Shown: positions 16,251 to 25,353, counted from the first letter of the stretch. The stretch is 64,000 nt of DNA from JAHRAW01 sp965249835 (GCA_965249835.1 CBDFMY010000003.1:1736001-1800000), one strand, 5' to 3'. Program-made: numbers and translations. The notes: a model not told the origin generated them from the sequence alone.

Positions 16251-16898
16251 ATGCTCGCTAATTTTCCAGAATTATCCGCTCTTGGGTTATTTGCGGTGGT
16301 AAGTTTTTTTGTTGTGGCAAATCCGGGACCAACTTGGGTTTATGTTTTAACCTGTGCGATGTCACATGGAAGACCGGCGGCGTGGTTTTGCGTGTTGGGT
16401 AATTTATTTGGTATCGGATTGCATGTTTTTGTATCAAGTATAGGATTGTCACTTTTGCTGGCATCCAGTGATAGTTTTTTATTTGTGCTGAGTGAGTTGG
16501 GCGGGTTGTATTTGATTTATCTCGGCACCTCGCGCTTTCGGGGATTAAATTTTTCCCTGCAAAAAGAAGAAAACGAACATCGTGCGTATAACAAATGGGA
16601 AGTCATGACAAAAACGGCGTTAATTAATATACTGAATCCTAAAGTTTTATTGCTGTTTTTAACATGGTTGCCTTAATTTGCCAATTCGGACAAATCATTT
16701 TTTCATCAGTCGCTTGTTTTTGGATTCTTACATGCATGCATTGCGAGTGTGATATTATTTTCAGTGATTGAAATTCTCTTTGTCGTCAGTAGCGGTAAAA
16801 TGACTTCAAACTCAACGTTATGGGCCTGGTTTAATCGAATTGGCAGCGTGGTGATTCTCGCGTTTGGTGTGAATTTGTTGGTAACCCCGTGGTTGTGA
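16251..16898 (+). pseudogene. LysE-family amino-acid exporter, broken by one nonsense codon
   Basis: The frame from ATG 16251 encodes the N-terminal two thirds of a LysE/RhtB-type translocator (FFVVANPGPTWVYVLTCAMSHGRPAAWFCVLGN; INILNPKVLLLFLTWLP). It then meets TAA at 16674. The same frame continues open (FANSDKSFFHQSLVFGFLHACIASVILFSV...VILAFGVNLLVTPWL) to a TGA at 16896, completing a normal LysE length of about 215 residues. The family usually reads LPQF at this point, so the TAA most simply derives from CAA (Gln) by one C-to-T change. The remaining frame is undamaged, so inactivation looks recent. A sequencing error or readthrough is the alternative. Confidence 0.8.
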
Positions 16899-16904
16899 AA
16901 AATC

Positions 16905-17153
16905 ATGAGTGATACCGAAACCGAAGTAAAAACCAGCAGCTGGTTTGCCGGCAGATTCAGCAGGCGGATTGACCACCTTTGGTTGGGTGGTTTGTTGCTA
17001 ATTAATATTGCAGTGTGGTTATTATTCGGTGCGAAATATATCGGACTTGCGTTGATTGCCTACTGTTTTATTTTCGTGATGGCTTTGCGCGAGCAAATCA
17101 AAGCGGCTTATCCCGCCACTATTTCAATGTATAGTTCATCGTTCCGTGCTTGA
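16905..17153 (+). CDS. Small membrane protein of unknown function
   Basis: 82 residues starting 6 bases after the LysE remnant. A charged N-terminus (MSDTETEVKTSSWFAGRFSRRID) is followed by two hydrophobic stretches (LWLGGLLLINIAVWLLFG and IGLALIAYCFIFVMAL) that should form a two-helix hairpin in the inner membrane. The product is not recognised. It shares the low GC of the surrounding accessory patch and is probably co-transcribed with the hydrolase downstream. Confidence 0.45.
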   Translation: MSDTETEVKTSSWFAGRFSRRIDHLWLGGLLLINIAVWLLFGAKYIGLALIAYCFIFVMALREQIKAAYPATISMYSSSFRA

Positions 17154-17199
17154 CACGGAATCTCACTTTTTAAAATTGCATCAATCGGAGAAAATTATC

Positions 17200-18114
17200 A
17201 TGAAGTTAATTCACAAGTTTTTAAGCGTTGTTTCAGTTGTCGCGCTTGTATTGCCAAGCGTTTCCCATTCCGGACCAACCGCTTGGAAGCAAGTCAAAAA
17301 CAACAATCATTTAATCGCCAAGCAAAAGCATGGTCTTTCCGACCCGAACACTGCCGGCGAAGTGGTTGTTGACTTTTACGGTCACGCCGCTTTTAAAATA
17401 ACCACGCCAAAGGGCTTGATCTTGCTATTTGACCCATGGCGTAACGACCCATCGGGCTATTGGGGCGTGTGGTTCCCGGAAGAATTCCCCGAAGTAGAAG
17501 TGGATACGATTCTGTCAACGCATGCCCACTTTGACCACGACGCCACCGAACGCCCGAATGGGCAGATGATTCTTGACCGCATGATCGGTGCTTATCGGTT
17601 TGCCGATGTGAAAATTACCGGGCTGGCGGACAAGCATCAATGCGAAGCACCGGGTTGGTATAAGTGGACGGATGCAATGCCGGAATTCGGACAGCCACAA
17701 TGCCCACCGGACAACTTCCACCACTTGGATAACAACATCTACTTGTTGGAGACCGGCGGCATGCGAATTGTGATTTGGGGCGACAATCGAGAAAACCCCA
17801 ACAAGCATGTTTGGAAAGCGTTGACGGACATTGATGTGCTGGTTTTGCCCGTCGATTCATCGCAACATATCTTGAGTTATGCGCAAGCCGATAGCATTGT
17901 TGAACGCATAAAACCGCATGTGATTATCCCCGAACACTATTTAACCAAAGGGGCATCCATTACGCTGACCACACTGGGCTCTGCCGAAGAGTGGACGAAG
18001 CGACAAAAGAATCACACGATGCTTGATTCGGCAACGCTGAAACTGACTCCGAGCAAAGTGCGGAAAATGGATCGCCATGTGTTGTATTTTGGCGACCATC
18101 ATCTCAAGAAATGA
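17200..18114 (+). CDS. Exported MBL-fold metal-dependent hydrolase
   Basis: 304 residues. The ATG at 17200 follows a CGGAGAAAA SD and gives a clean signal peptide (MKLIHKFLSVVSVVALVLPSVSHS). An in-frame TTG at 17146 would bury it. The mature part has the metallo-beta-lactamase fold as seen in UPF0173/UlaG-like proteins: FYGHAAFKITTPKGLILLFDPW, the metal-binding STHAHFDHDA (HxHxDH), and late His residues (LPVDSSQHILSY; VIIPEHYL). The substrate is unknown and export to the periplasm is inferred. It lies in a low-GC patch between pnp and the initiator tRNA that also holds a LysE pseudogene. Confidence 0.75.
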   Translation: MKLIHKFLSVVSVVALVLPSVSHSGPTAWKQVKNNNHLIAKQKHGLSDPNTAGEVVVDFYGHAAFKITTPKGLILLFDPWRNDPSGYWGVWFPEEFPEVEVDTILSTHAHFDHDATERPNGQMILDRMIGAYRFADVKITGLADKHQCEAPGWYKWTDAMPEFGQPQCPPDNFHHLDNNIYLLETGGMRIVIWGDNRENPNKHVWKALTDIDVLVLPVDSSQHILSYAQADSIVERIKPHVIIPEHYLTKGASITLTTLGSAEEWTKRQKNHTMLDSATLKLTPSKVRKMDRHVLYFGDHHLKK

Positions 18115-18307
18115 TTCACATGCAACAAAAGGCGGGGGCGAAAGTCCTCGTTTTTTATTAACGACGAGATTCCAGCCAAACAGATTGCTGGCATTGTGGC
18201 GAGTGGGTTTTTGCGCGAATGGCAAATTACGATTCAAACACCGTGCGGTGGGTTGGATTATTTATTGATTGCACTGGGTCGGGAGTTGCCGTTGAGGCAG
18301 AGTGTTT

Positions 18308-18646
18308 ATGACAACTGTTCATACTGTGCGTAAGGCGGGAAGTCTACGGTTTGGTGCGTTGGAAGGATCGCATGCCAGCGTAGAAGACACCATCCAAACT
18401 ACTGATGCCGCCGAAGTGGTTTTCTCCATTCCGGCGGACAAGGCGTTTGATGTAATTTTTGCCAATCATGTTAATGAAGAACCGACTATTCGAGTGCAGG
18501 AAGTATGGGGGAGTCGGTCCAAATACCTAAACGATAAAGATAACCCTAACCGCTATTGGAACCGCCCCGATGCGGAGCAAATACACGGCAAAGGAACGCC
18601 AGTGAAGGACACCGCGAAAAAACCGGCAACTCCGCCGCCGAAATGA
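18308..18646 (+). CDS. Hypothetical protein
   Basis: 112 residues from ATG 18308 (GTG at 18302 is also possible); GAGGC lies about ten bases upstream. No domain is recognised. The composition is soluble and mixed charged, with a Pro/Lys-rich tail (DTAKKPATPPPK). The bases encoding that tail (about 18619-18645) recur almost exactly at 26861-26885 without coding context, so the 3' end of this frame overlaps a dispersed repeat. That makes the gene's authenticity doubtful. Confidence 0.35.
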   Translation: MTTVHTVRKAGSLRFGALEGSHASVEDTIQTTDAAEVVFSIPADKAFDVIFANHVNEEPTIRVQEVWGSRSKYLNDKDNPNRYWNRPDAEQIHGKGTPVKDTAKKPATPPPK

Positions 18647-18860
18647 TAGCGGCTAACGCCGCTGGGTTTAATAACTGGATTGCCCGGCCAATAATAATAT
18701 GGGCCGGGCAATGACAAATTATAGGCAATGGTGAATTGAGAGGACAAGGGCGAGTTGAAACGCCAAAGCACACGAGAGAAAAAGTCCGGCTACGCCAAAG
18801 CACGTTTTAGTGTCACGCTTTGCGTGACAATTATTCACCATTGGTCCCCCAGTTCGTCAT
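18647..18860. repeat. Dispersed-repeat copy B
   Basis: GATAGCGGCTAACGCCGCTG, the following TTTAATAACTGGATTGCCCGG and the inverted CCGGGCAATG are the reverse complement of 27234-27296. The next part (GAGAGGACAAGGGCGAGTTGAAACGCCAAA) is the reverse complement of 16050-16090. At 18810 a perfect short palindrome, GTCACGC-TTT-GCGTGAC, has a relative at 27144. No credible gene overlaps it; the minus-strand frames here are repeat translations. Confidence 0.7.
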
Positions 18861-18875
18861 TGCGCGCCGCATTTT

Positions 18876-18948
18876 GCGCGTATCATCCCTGATACGCGCC
18901 CTTCGGGCTCGCTTCGCTCGCGAAAAATCGCTCCCGGCGATTTTTTCG
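18876..18948. repeat. Two adjacent strong hairpins
   Basis: 18876-18899 is a perfect 10-bp inverted repeat (GCGCGTATCA, loop TCCC, TGATACGCGC). 18921-18948 is a second inverted repeat (CGAAAAATCGC ... GCGATTTTTTCG) with one bulged base. They lie in a gene-free stretch 150-260 bases before the fMet tRNA promoter. The second could end leftover transcription, but both look more like palindromic repeat units. Confidence 0.5.
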
Positions 18949-19099
18949 TTGTCAGGCAAGGCGCGCGACGAAGCGCAACACCGCATGGCGACGAAAAGGC
19001 AAGCGCAATCGGCACATGTGATGCCAGTTGACGCGTAGGTAGTGCGGAAATGGCGGACAAATGGGCCTGATAACGCTTTCACTGGAATAATTTTTGGCA

Positions 19100-19128
19100 T
19101 TGCATCAGGCAAAACAATCGGGTACACT
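19100..19128 (+). promoter_or_regulatory. Promoter of the fMet tRNA-rimP-nusA operon
   Basis: TTGCAT, a 17-base spacer, then TACACT, ending 11 bases before the mature tRNA 5' end. A good sigma-70 match at the expected place for a tRNA-led operon. Confidence 0.7.
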
Positions 19129-19139
19129 CGCCCTTTTGA

Positions 19140-19216
<77 letters not shown>

Positions 19217-19240
19217 ATTTTGCCCACGGGCAAACTACGA

Positions 19241-19264
19241 CCCCGCTACAAGCGGGGTTTTAAT
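19241..19264 (+). terminator. Hairpin terminator/attenuator after fMet tRNA
   Basis: CCCCGC-TACAA-GCGGGG followed by TTTTAATTTT. It resembles an intrinsic terminator, and partial readthrough would feed rimP-nusA-infB. A smaller hairpin (TTTGCCCACGGGCAAA) sits just before it. Confidence 0.65.
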
Positions 19265-19401
19265 TTTGGGGATTAGCGCAATGGCACTAATCCGGTGACA
19301 ATAAACGCCAAAGGTGAAGCGGCGGTTTGCATTGGGAAAATGGGCCATTGGCCCATTTTTTGTGTGCGGACGAAGCGTGACGGCGGGTGGCGAGCATCGG
19401 T

Positions 19402-19869
19402 ATGGCGGAGAATACGCAGAATTTGTGGCACTTGCTCAAACCGCCGGTGGATGCGCTGGGCTACGAGTTGTTGCACTTGGAGTTTTCGTCCGGTGACGGG
19501 AACCGTGTCTTGCGGGTGTATATCGATGCGCCCGGCGGCATCCGGGTGGATGACTGCGCGGTCGTCAGCCGGCAACTGAGCGCGGTGTTGGATGTGGAAG
19601 ATGCGTTGCCATCGTCCTATCTACTTGAGGTGTCGTCGCCGGGGCTTGACCGGCCACTGGTCAAACCGGAGCATTTTCGGCGGTTTGCCGGAAGTCGGGC
19701 GCGGGTTGTGTTACGCACGCCGATGGACGGTCGGCGGCGTTTCATCGGCGAGTTGCTGGAAGCCGGTGAGGGATGCGTGGTGATGGATGTTGATGGCGAG
19801 CGTTATGAACTGGCCTACGAGGATATGGATACGGCGCGACTTGAGCCGGTTCCTTTGAAGTGGGCGTGA
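19402..19869 (+). CDS. rimP: Ribosome maturation factor RimP
   Basis: 155 residues from ATG 19402; an in-frame GTG at 19387 is also possible and neither has a strong SD. RimP assists 30S subunit maturation. Family features: LLKPPVDALGYELLHLEF at the N-terminus, RVYIDAPGGIRVDDCAVVSRQLSAVLDVED, and the hallmark YLLEVSSPGLDRPLVKPEHFRRFAG near residue 75, then a C-terminal SH3-like barrel. It is the first protein gene of the nusA-infB operon, 185 bases after the initiator tRNA. Confidence 0.93.
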   Translation: MAENTQNLWHLLKPPVDALGYELLHLEFSSGDGNRVLRVYIDAPGGIRVDDCAVVSRQLSAVLDVEDALPSSYLLEVSSPGLDRPLVKPEHFRRFAGSRARVVLRTPMDGRRRFIGELLEAGEGCVVMDVDGERYELAYEDMDTARLEPVPLKWA

Positions 19870-19883
19870 AGTGAGCGTGATAT

Positions 19884-19929
19884 GAGAACGTAACGAACGA
19901 GTAACGAACGAGTAACGAACGAGCAGTAA
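19884..19929 (+). repeat. 11-base tandem repeat between rimP and nusA
   Basis: GTAACGAACGA is repeated about three and a half times in tandem, 25 bases before the nusA start. It probably arose by slippage; all units lie between the two coding regions. Confidence 0.8.
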
Positions 19930-19954
19930 CAGACATTCAGGCGCGGGAAAAGAT

Positions 19955-21436
19955 ATGACGATTACCAACAACGAAATTCTGCTGATGGCAGAAGTGGTTT
20001 CCCGCGAGAAAGATCTCGAGAAGGAAATCATTTTCAACGCCATTGAAGCGGCACTTGCCACCGCCACACGCAAGTGGCACAGCGGCGAGATTGACGCGCG
20101 GGTAAACATTCATCGCGACACCGGCGACTACGACAGTTTCCGCGTGTGGGAAGTGTTGGCCGATGACGCGGAAGTGGAATTTCCGGATCATCAGATTCCA
20201 CTTGCCGAGGCGGTGCAGACTCATCCGGGCATCACCGTCGGCGAGATGATCGAAGAACGGATGGACAAGGTTGAGTTCGGTCGCATCGCGGCGCAGGCGG
20301 CAAAGCAAGTGATCATGCAGAAGGTGCGCGAAGCGGTGCGCCAGCAAACCGCCGAACGCTATCAGGATAAATTCGGCGTGTTGCTTGCCGGCACGGTGAA
20401 GCGATTGGAGCGCGGCAACGCCATCATCGACCTTGGCGACAGCGAAGCCATCCTGCCGAAAAACAACATGATTCCCCGCGAAGGGTTGCGTCCCGGGGAT
20501 CGTATTCGTGCGTTGCTGCAGGAAATTGATGAAGAGGCGCGCGGACCTCAACTGGTGTTGACGCGACTGACACCGGAATTTTTGATCGAGTTATTTAAAC
20601 TGGAAGTTCCGGAAGCGGGCGAAGGCATCATTGAGATTCTTGGTGCCGCCAGAGATCCCGGCTCACGCGCAAAAATTTCGGTGCGCACCAACGACTCCAA
20701 CGTTGACCCGGTGGGTGCCTGTGTCGGTATCCGCGGTTCACGCGTGCAAAGCGTGTCCAATGAAATCGCCGACGAGCGCGTGGACATCATCGTGTGGTCC
20801 GATAACACCGCCGAATTTGTCATGCAAGCGTTGGCACCGGCGGAAGTTGAATTCATTTATGTGGACGAAGAATTGCAAGCGATGGATGTGGTGGTAACCG
20901 AGGAAAACTTGTCCCGCGCCATTGGCCGTGGTGGGCAGAACGTGCGGTTGGCTTCGGAATTGACCGGCTGGGAATTGAACCTGATGACGGATCAGGATGC
21001 CGCGGAAAAGCAGGAAACCGAGCAAAAAGCGTTGGTGGAAAACTTCATGAAACAGTTGGACATCGATGAAGATGTCGCCACCATTCTCGCGCAGGAAGGG
21101 TTTAATTCGCTCGAAGAAATCGCATATGTTCCGAAGCAGGAAATTCTCGACATCGAAGAATTCGACGAAGAACTGGTGGATGAATTGCGCAACCGCGCGC
21201 AGGATACGTTGCTGACCAGTGCCATCGCATCCCAGGAAGAGAAAGAGCCGGAGGAAGATTTGCTGACAATGGAAGGCATGGACGAGGCGACCGCCCGAGC
21301 GTTGGCCGGCGGCGGCGTACGCACCATGAGTGATCTGGCCGATTGCGCCGTGGACGAAGTGCTCGACATCGTTGACATGGATCGTGAACTCGCCAGTAAA
21401 TTAATCATGACCGCGCGCGCGCCGTTGTTTGTGTGA
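19955..21436 (+). CDS. nusA: Transcription termination/antitermination factor NusA
   Basis: 493 residues, close to the E. coli length. Order: N-terminal RNAP-binding domain (NNEILLMAEVVSREKDLEKEIIFNAIEAALA), S1 domain (about residues 135-200), KH1/KH2 (GACVGIRGSRVQSVSNEI and NLSRAIGRGGQNVRLASELTGW), and two C-terminal acidic repeats with helix-hairpin-helix character. NusA modulates pausing, termination and antitermination. A GGGAAAAG SD precedes the ATG. It lies directly upstream of infB, as usual. Confidence 0.97.
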   Translation: MTITNNEILLMAEVVSREKDLEKEIIFNAIEAALATATRKWHSGEIDARVNIHRDTGDYDSFRVWEVLADDAEVEFPDHQIPLAEAVQTHPGITVGEMIEERMDKVEFGRIAAQAAKQVIMQKVREAVRQQTAERYQDKFGVLLAGTVKRLERGNAIIDLGDSEAILPKNNMIPREGLRPGDRIRALLQEIDEEARGPQLVLTRLTPEFLIELFKLEVPEAGEGIIEILGAARDPGSRAKISVRTNDSNVDPVGACVGIRGSRVQSVSNEIADERVDIIVWSDNTAEFVMQALAPAEVEFIYVDEELQAMDVVVTEENLSRAIGRGGQNVRLASELTGWELNLMTDQDAAEKQETEQKALVENFMKQLDIDEDVATILAQEGFNSLEEIAYVPKQEILDIEEFDEELVDELRNRAQDTLLTSAIASQEEKEPEEDLLTMEGMDEATARALAGGGVRTMSDLADCAVDEVLDIVDMDRELASKLIMTARAPLFV

Positions 21437-21460
21437 AATCAACCGACGCCGGGAAATATC

Positions 21461-24004
21461 ATGTCGCGCATCACCATCAACCATTTCGCCAAGCAGGTTG
21501 GCACCAACATCGACAAATTGCTGGGACAGTTGGAACAAGCCGGCATCCAAGGGAAGACTCGCGACGACTTGCTCGAAGACCATGAAAAAATAACCCTGTT
21601 GCAGTTTTTGCAGGGCGGCGAGGCGCAACGTGAAAGCGGGCGACAGCAGATTACGCTCAAACGTAAAACCACCAACGAAATTAAACAGACATCACGAACC
21701 GGCGCCGCGCGCACGGTTCAAGTGGAAGTTAAAAAACGTCGTACCTTCGTAAGGCGAAGCGTCATTGAAGCGCAGCAGGCGGAACAGGCAAACAAACGAA
21801 GAGTTCGCGACGAAGAAGAAAAACGTCGCCGCGAAGAGAGCCAGACCAACGCGGCGCGTCAGCCCGACCAAGACAATAAAGTTAAACAGGTGAAAGGGCA
21901 GGAAGCAGCGGATGCGCAAGTTGAAGAAAAACCGGAAACGCAAAAACAACCAATCCCAAAAGATGCAACCGCAGAGGCAGCGCAAGCCACGCAAGTGGCA
22001 CCCGTCGAAGAACAAATAACGCCCGCGGTAACGCCATTGGTGGCGCCGGGCACACCGAAGCCACCGAAACCGGTGGAAGATACGGCTCCCAAAAAATCCC
22101 GTAAGCAAAAGAAAGGCAAAGCCGGTCGCGCCGAGTTGCATGTTGCCAAAGGGCACGGCGCAAAAAAAAGACGCAAACCAATTCGCAAGAGCAGCAAAAT
22201 TTCGTCAACCATTTCCGATGCGCATGGATTTGCGATGCCCACCGAGCCGGTCATTCACGAAGTCAACATTCCCGAAAGCATCACCGTCGGCGAACTGGCG
22301 CAAGCGATGTCGATCAAAGCCGGCGAAGTCATCAAGTCGATGATGTCCATGGGATTCATGGTTACCATCAACCAGTTGCTCGATCAGGACACCGCCACTT
22401 TGCTGGTGGAAGAAATGGGGCATGTCGCCAAAGCCATGGCGCAGGAAGATCCCGAATCTTTGTTGCTTGCCCAGGCTAACGCGCATCAGGAACTGAAGCC
22501 GCGTCCGCCGGTGGTGACGGTGATGGGGCATGTCGACCACGGTAAAACTTCGTTGCTCGATTACATTCGCAAGACCAAGGTCGCCGATGGCGAAGCCGGC
22601 GGCATCACCCAGCACATTGGCGCTTACAAAGTGAAAATCAAGCAGGGCGAGATTTGTTTTCTCGACACGCCGGGCCACGAAGCCTTTTCGGCGATGCGCG
22701 TGCGCGGCGGTAAAGCCGCCGACCTGGTGATTCTGGTGGTGGCGGCGGATGACGGAGTGAAACCACAAACCATCGAAGCCATCAACCACGCGCGCGCCGC
22801 GGAAGTGCCGCTAATCGTCGCCATCAACAAGATCGACCGCCAACAAGCCGATGTGGAAAAGGTCAAGCAGGAGTTAACCAAACACGAAGTAATTTCCGAA
22901 GCGTTGGGCGGCGAGGTGTTGATGAACGAAGTGTCAGCGCTTAGCGGGCAGGGCGTGGAAGAGTTGCTCGAAGCGGTGTTGTTGCAAGCCGAAGTGTTGG
23001 ATCTCAAGGCGCGCGAGGCCGGACCCGCCACCGGTCAGGTGGTGGAAGCGCGACTCGATAAAGGTCGCGGTTGCGTGGCCACGGTGCTGGTGCAGCAAGG
23101 CACACTACATAAAGGCGATGTGGTTCTCGCCGGACGCGAGTTTGGCCGCGTGCGGGTGCTGACCGACGAACAGGGCAGGCCGGTGAATCAGGCTGGTCCG
23201 TCCACGCCGGTGGAAATTCAAGGACTGTCTGGTGTGCCCGTGGCCGGCGACGATCTTTTTGTGGTAGCGGATGAACGCAAGGCACGGGAGATCGCGTTTC
23301 ATCGCCAGAGTAAACACAAAGAAGCCAAACTCGCCAAGCAGCAAAAGGCCAAACTGGAAAGTATGTTCAGTCGCATGGACGAAGGCGAAACCCAATCCCT
23401 GAACTTGCTGGTCAAAGCCGATGTGCAAGGTTCGGTGGAAGCGCTTTCCGAAGCCATCCAAAAAATGTCCATGGAAAACGTCCATGTCAACGTGGTGCAT
23501 GGAATGGTCGGTGGCATCACCGAATCCGATGTCAACCTCGCGGTGGCTTCCGGTGCAATTATCATCGGTTTTAATGTGCGCGCCGATGCCACCGCGCGAA
23601 AATTGATCGAGAACGAAGGCATCAAAGTGCATTATCACAATATAATTTACGATGTCATTGATTTGGTGAAATTGTCGGTGTCGGGAATGTTGTCGCCGAT
23701 CATCAAAGAGCAACAAGTCGGTCTTGCCGAGGTGCGCGATGTGTTCAAGGCACCGAAGATCGGCGCCATCGCCGGCAGTTATGTTGTGGACGGCACGGTC
23801 AAACGCAACCTGCCGGTGCGTGTGTTGCGCGACAACATCGTGATTTTTGAAGGCGCGATCGATTCCCTGCGTAGATTTAAGGATGATGTCGCTGAGGTCA
23901 AAAGCGGAATTGAATGTGGCATCGGCATCCGCAATTACAACGATGTCAAAGTCGGCGACCAGATCGAAGTGTTTGAAATTTTCGAAACCGCCCAGCAGTT
24001 GTAA
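21461..24004 (+). CDS. infB: Translation initiation factor IF-2
   Basis: 847-residue GTPase that places fMet-tRNA on the 30S subunit. An N-terminal IF2 domain (RITINHFAKQVGTNIDKLLGQLEQAGI) is followed by a long, low-complexity charged linker (about residues 90-260, rich in Lys/Glu/Gln/Pro). A second IF2N segment (VNIPESITVGELAQAMS) comes next, then the G domain with GHVDHGKTSL (about residue 355), DTPGHEAF and NKID. Domains II to IV follow. Start at ATG 21461, 25 bases after nusA. Confidence 0.97.
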   Translation: MSRITINHFAKQVGTNIDKLLGQLEQAGIQGKTRDDLLEDHEKITLLQFLQGGEAQRESGRQQITLKRKTTNEIKQTSRTGAARTVQVEVKKRRTFVRRSVIEAQQAEQANKRRVRDEEEKRRREESQTNAARQPDQDNKVKQVKGQEAADAQVEEKPETQKQPIPKDATAEAAQATQVAPVEEQITPAVTPLVAPGTPKPPKPVEDTAPKKSRKQKKGKAGRAELHVAKGHGAKKRRKPIRKSSKISSTISDAHGFAMPTEPVIHEVNIPESITVGELAQAMSIKAGEVIKSMMSMGFMVTINQLLDQDTATLLVEEMGHVAKAMAQEDPESLLLAQANAHQELKPRPPVVTVMGHVDHGKTSLLDYIRKTKVADGEAGGITQHIGAYKVKIKQGEICFLDTPGHEAFSAMRVRGGKAADLVILVVAADDGVKPQTIEAINHARAAEVPLIVAINKIDRQQADVEKVKQELTKHEVISEALGGEVLMNEVSALSGQGVEELLEAVLLQAEVLDLKAREAGPATGQVVEARLDKGRGCVATVLVQQGTLHKGDVVLAGREFGRVRVLTDEQGRPVNQAGPSTPVEIQGLSGVPVAGDDLFVVADERKAREIAFHRQSKHKEAKLAKQQKAKLESMFSRMDEGETQSLNLLVKADVQGSVEALSEAIQKMSMENVHVNVVHGMVGGITESDVNLAVASGAIIIGFNVRADATARKLIENEGIKVHYHNIIYDVIDLVKLSVSGMLSPIIKEQQVGLAEVRDVFKAPKIGAIAGSYVVDGTVKRNLPVRVLRDNIVIFEGAIDSLRRFKDDVAEVKSGIECGIGIRNYNDVKVGDQIEVFEIFETAQQL

Positions 24005-24013
24005 TTTTTTTTT

Positions 24014-24409
24014 ATGCCGAGGTCAGGGCAAACGGTCGGAAGCGTGCACGAAGTGGACAGACGCCGGCGCGTCTCCGAACTCATTCGCCGCGAATTGTCC
24101 ACGCTGATTGCCCGCGAGGTCAGCGATCAGCGGGTAAAAATGGCATCCATTACCGCCGTTACCATCGGCAAGGATTTGAAACAGGCAACGGTTTATGTCT
24201 CCAGCGTGGATCAATCCGCGTCCCCCCAAGAAATCGAAAACGCCTTCAATAACGCGAGCAAATACCTGCGTGGTTTACTGGGCCGACAAGTCAACCTTCG
24301 CAACACTCCGGGCTTGTTGTTTAAATACGACCACAGCATTCGCCGCGGTATGGAAATGAGTTCGTTGATCGATTCCCTTAACAAAAAAAATGTCTCGCGC
24401 ACAAGTTAA
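24014..24409 (+). CDS. rbfA: Ribosome-binding factor RbfA
   Basis: 131 residues; a KH-fold protein that matures the 5' end of 16S rRNA. Typical stretches are RRRRVSELIRRELSTLIAREVSDQRVKMASITAVTIGKDLKQATVYVS and NASKYLRGLLGRQVNLRNTPGLLFKYDHSIRRG. It starts 10 bases after infB and overlaps the start of truB by 20 bases, indicating translational coupling. Confidence 0.94.
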   Translation: MPRSGQTVGSVHEVDRRRRVSELIRRELSTLIAREVSDQRVKMASITAVTIGKDLKQATVYVSSVDQSASPQEIENAFNNASKYLRGLLGRQVNLRNTPGLLFKYDHSIRRGMEMSSLIDSLNKKNVSRTS

Positions 24410-25310
24410 GCGCGAGCGCGGCGTTCCGGTGGATGGAATGTTGTTGTTGGATAAACCGGACGGCCTGTCATCCAACCAGGCGTTGCAACAAGCCAAACGA
24501 TTATTGAACGCACGCAAAGCCGGACACACCGGCAGCCTTGACCCGATTGCCACCGGCTTGTTGCCGTTGTGTTTTGGCGAGACCACAAAGATTTCCAGTT
24601 TTTTTCTCGGTGCCGACAAAGGCTATTGGGTGAAAATCCGTTTTGGTGTTGCAACCGATACCGGCGACCGCGAAGGGCAGACCACATGCGAGGCATCAGT
24701 GGATTTCAGCGAACAACAGTTGCACGCCGCATTGGATAAATTTCGTGGCAATTTTGAACAGATTCCGCCGATGCACTCGGCGTTGAAACGCAACGGTCAG
24801 CCTTTGTATAAACTGGCGCGGCAAGGCATCACGGTCGAGCGCGCGCCGCGCGCGGTTACGGTTCACGCGTTGTCATTGGAGAAGTGGCACGACCATGAAA
24901 TCGAGTTGACGTTGTCTTGTACGCACGGATTTTATGTGCGCACGCTGGCGAGCGACCTCGGCGATGCGCTCGGTTGCGGTGCTCATGTGCGCGAACTTCG
25001 GCGAACCTCGGTTGGCGATTTTTCCATTGAAAATGCGCATACGCTGGCGCAGGTCGAAGCACTTGCCTCGGCCGGCGAGCGGCGAAAATTTTTGCTGCCG
25101 ACCGACCGCATGTTGGCGCATCTGCCGGAAGTGAGTTTGCCGGATAACATCGCTTTTTATTTGTGTCGCGGCCAGGCGGTGCGCGTGGCGGGCAAGGATA
25201 GCGAGCGCGGATTGGTGCGCGTGTATTCGGACAGTGCCGGGTTTCTCGGTATCGGCGAATTGAGCGGTGATGGAAAAGTTACGCCGAAACGTTTGTTTAA
25301 TACGACGTGA
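24390..25310 (+). CDS. truB: tRNA pseudouridine-55 synthase TruB
   Basis: 306 residues; makes the universal psi-55 in the tRNA T-loop. The catalytic Asp lies in GHTGSLDPIATGLLP (about residue 50). Other family motifs are GMLLLDKPDGLSSN, KGYWVKIRFGVATDTGDREG, QIPPMHSALKRNGQPLYKLARQG and FYVRTLASDLGDALGCGAHVRELRRTSVGDF, with a C-terminal PUA domain. In many gammaproteobacteria rpsO-pnp follow here; in this genome they lie 12 kb upstream. A 13-base tandem repeat starts at its stop codon. Confidence 0.95.
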   Translation: MSRAQVKRERGVPVDGMLLLDKPDGLSSNQALQQAKRLLNARKAGHTGSLDPIATGLLPLCFGETTKISSFFLGADKGYWVKIRFGVATDTGDREGQTTCEASVDFSEQQLHAALDKFRGNFEQIPPMHSALKRNGQPLYKLARQGITVERAPRAVTVHALSLEKWHDHEIELTLSCTHGFYVRTLASDLGDALGCGAHVRELRRTSVGDFSIENAHTLAQVEALASAGERRKFLLPTDRMLAHLPEVSLPDNIAFYLCRGQAVRVAGKDSERGLVRVYSDSAGFLGIGELSGDGKVTPKRLFNTT

Positions 25311-25353
25311 CTGGCGTCGTGACTGGGGGCGTGACTGGGGGCGTGACTGGGGA
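25305..25353 (+). repeat. Short tandem repeat at the truB 3' end
   Basis: About three and a half copies of a 12-13-base unit (GGCGTGACTGGG). The first contains the truB stop codon. It lies directly before the 3' end of the convergent tRNA-Asn gene. Confidence 0.75.

Noticed and set aside
18115..18333. 72 open codons in the frame of the MBL-fold hydrolase after its TGA
   Set aside because: No start codon at the right place and no recognised C-terminal extension of this family; probably chance or a degraded tail, and readthrough or selenocysteine use has no support.
18546..18803. Minus-strand 85-codon frame
   Set aside because: Shares a peptide (RAIQLLNPAALAAII-like) with a frame at 27171-27446 only because both translate the same repeat.
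25305..25353. CRISPR-like array at the truB end
   Set aside because: Units are 12-13 bases with no spacers; a plain tandem repeat.
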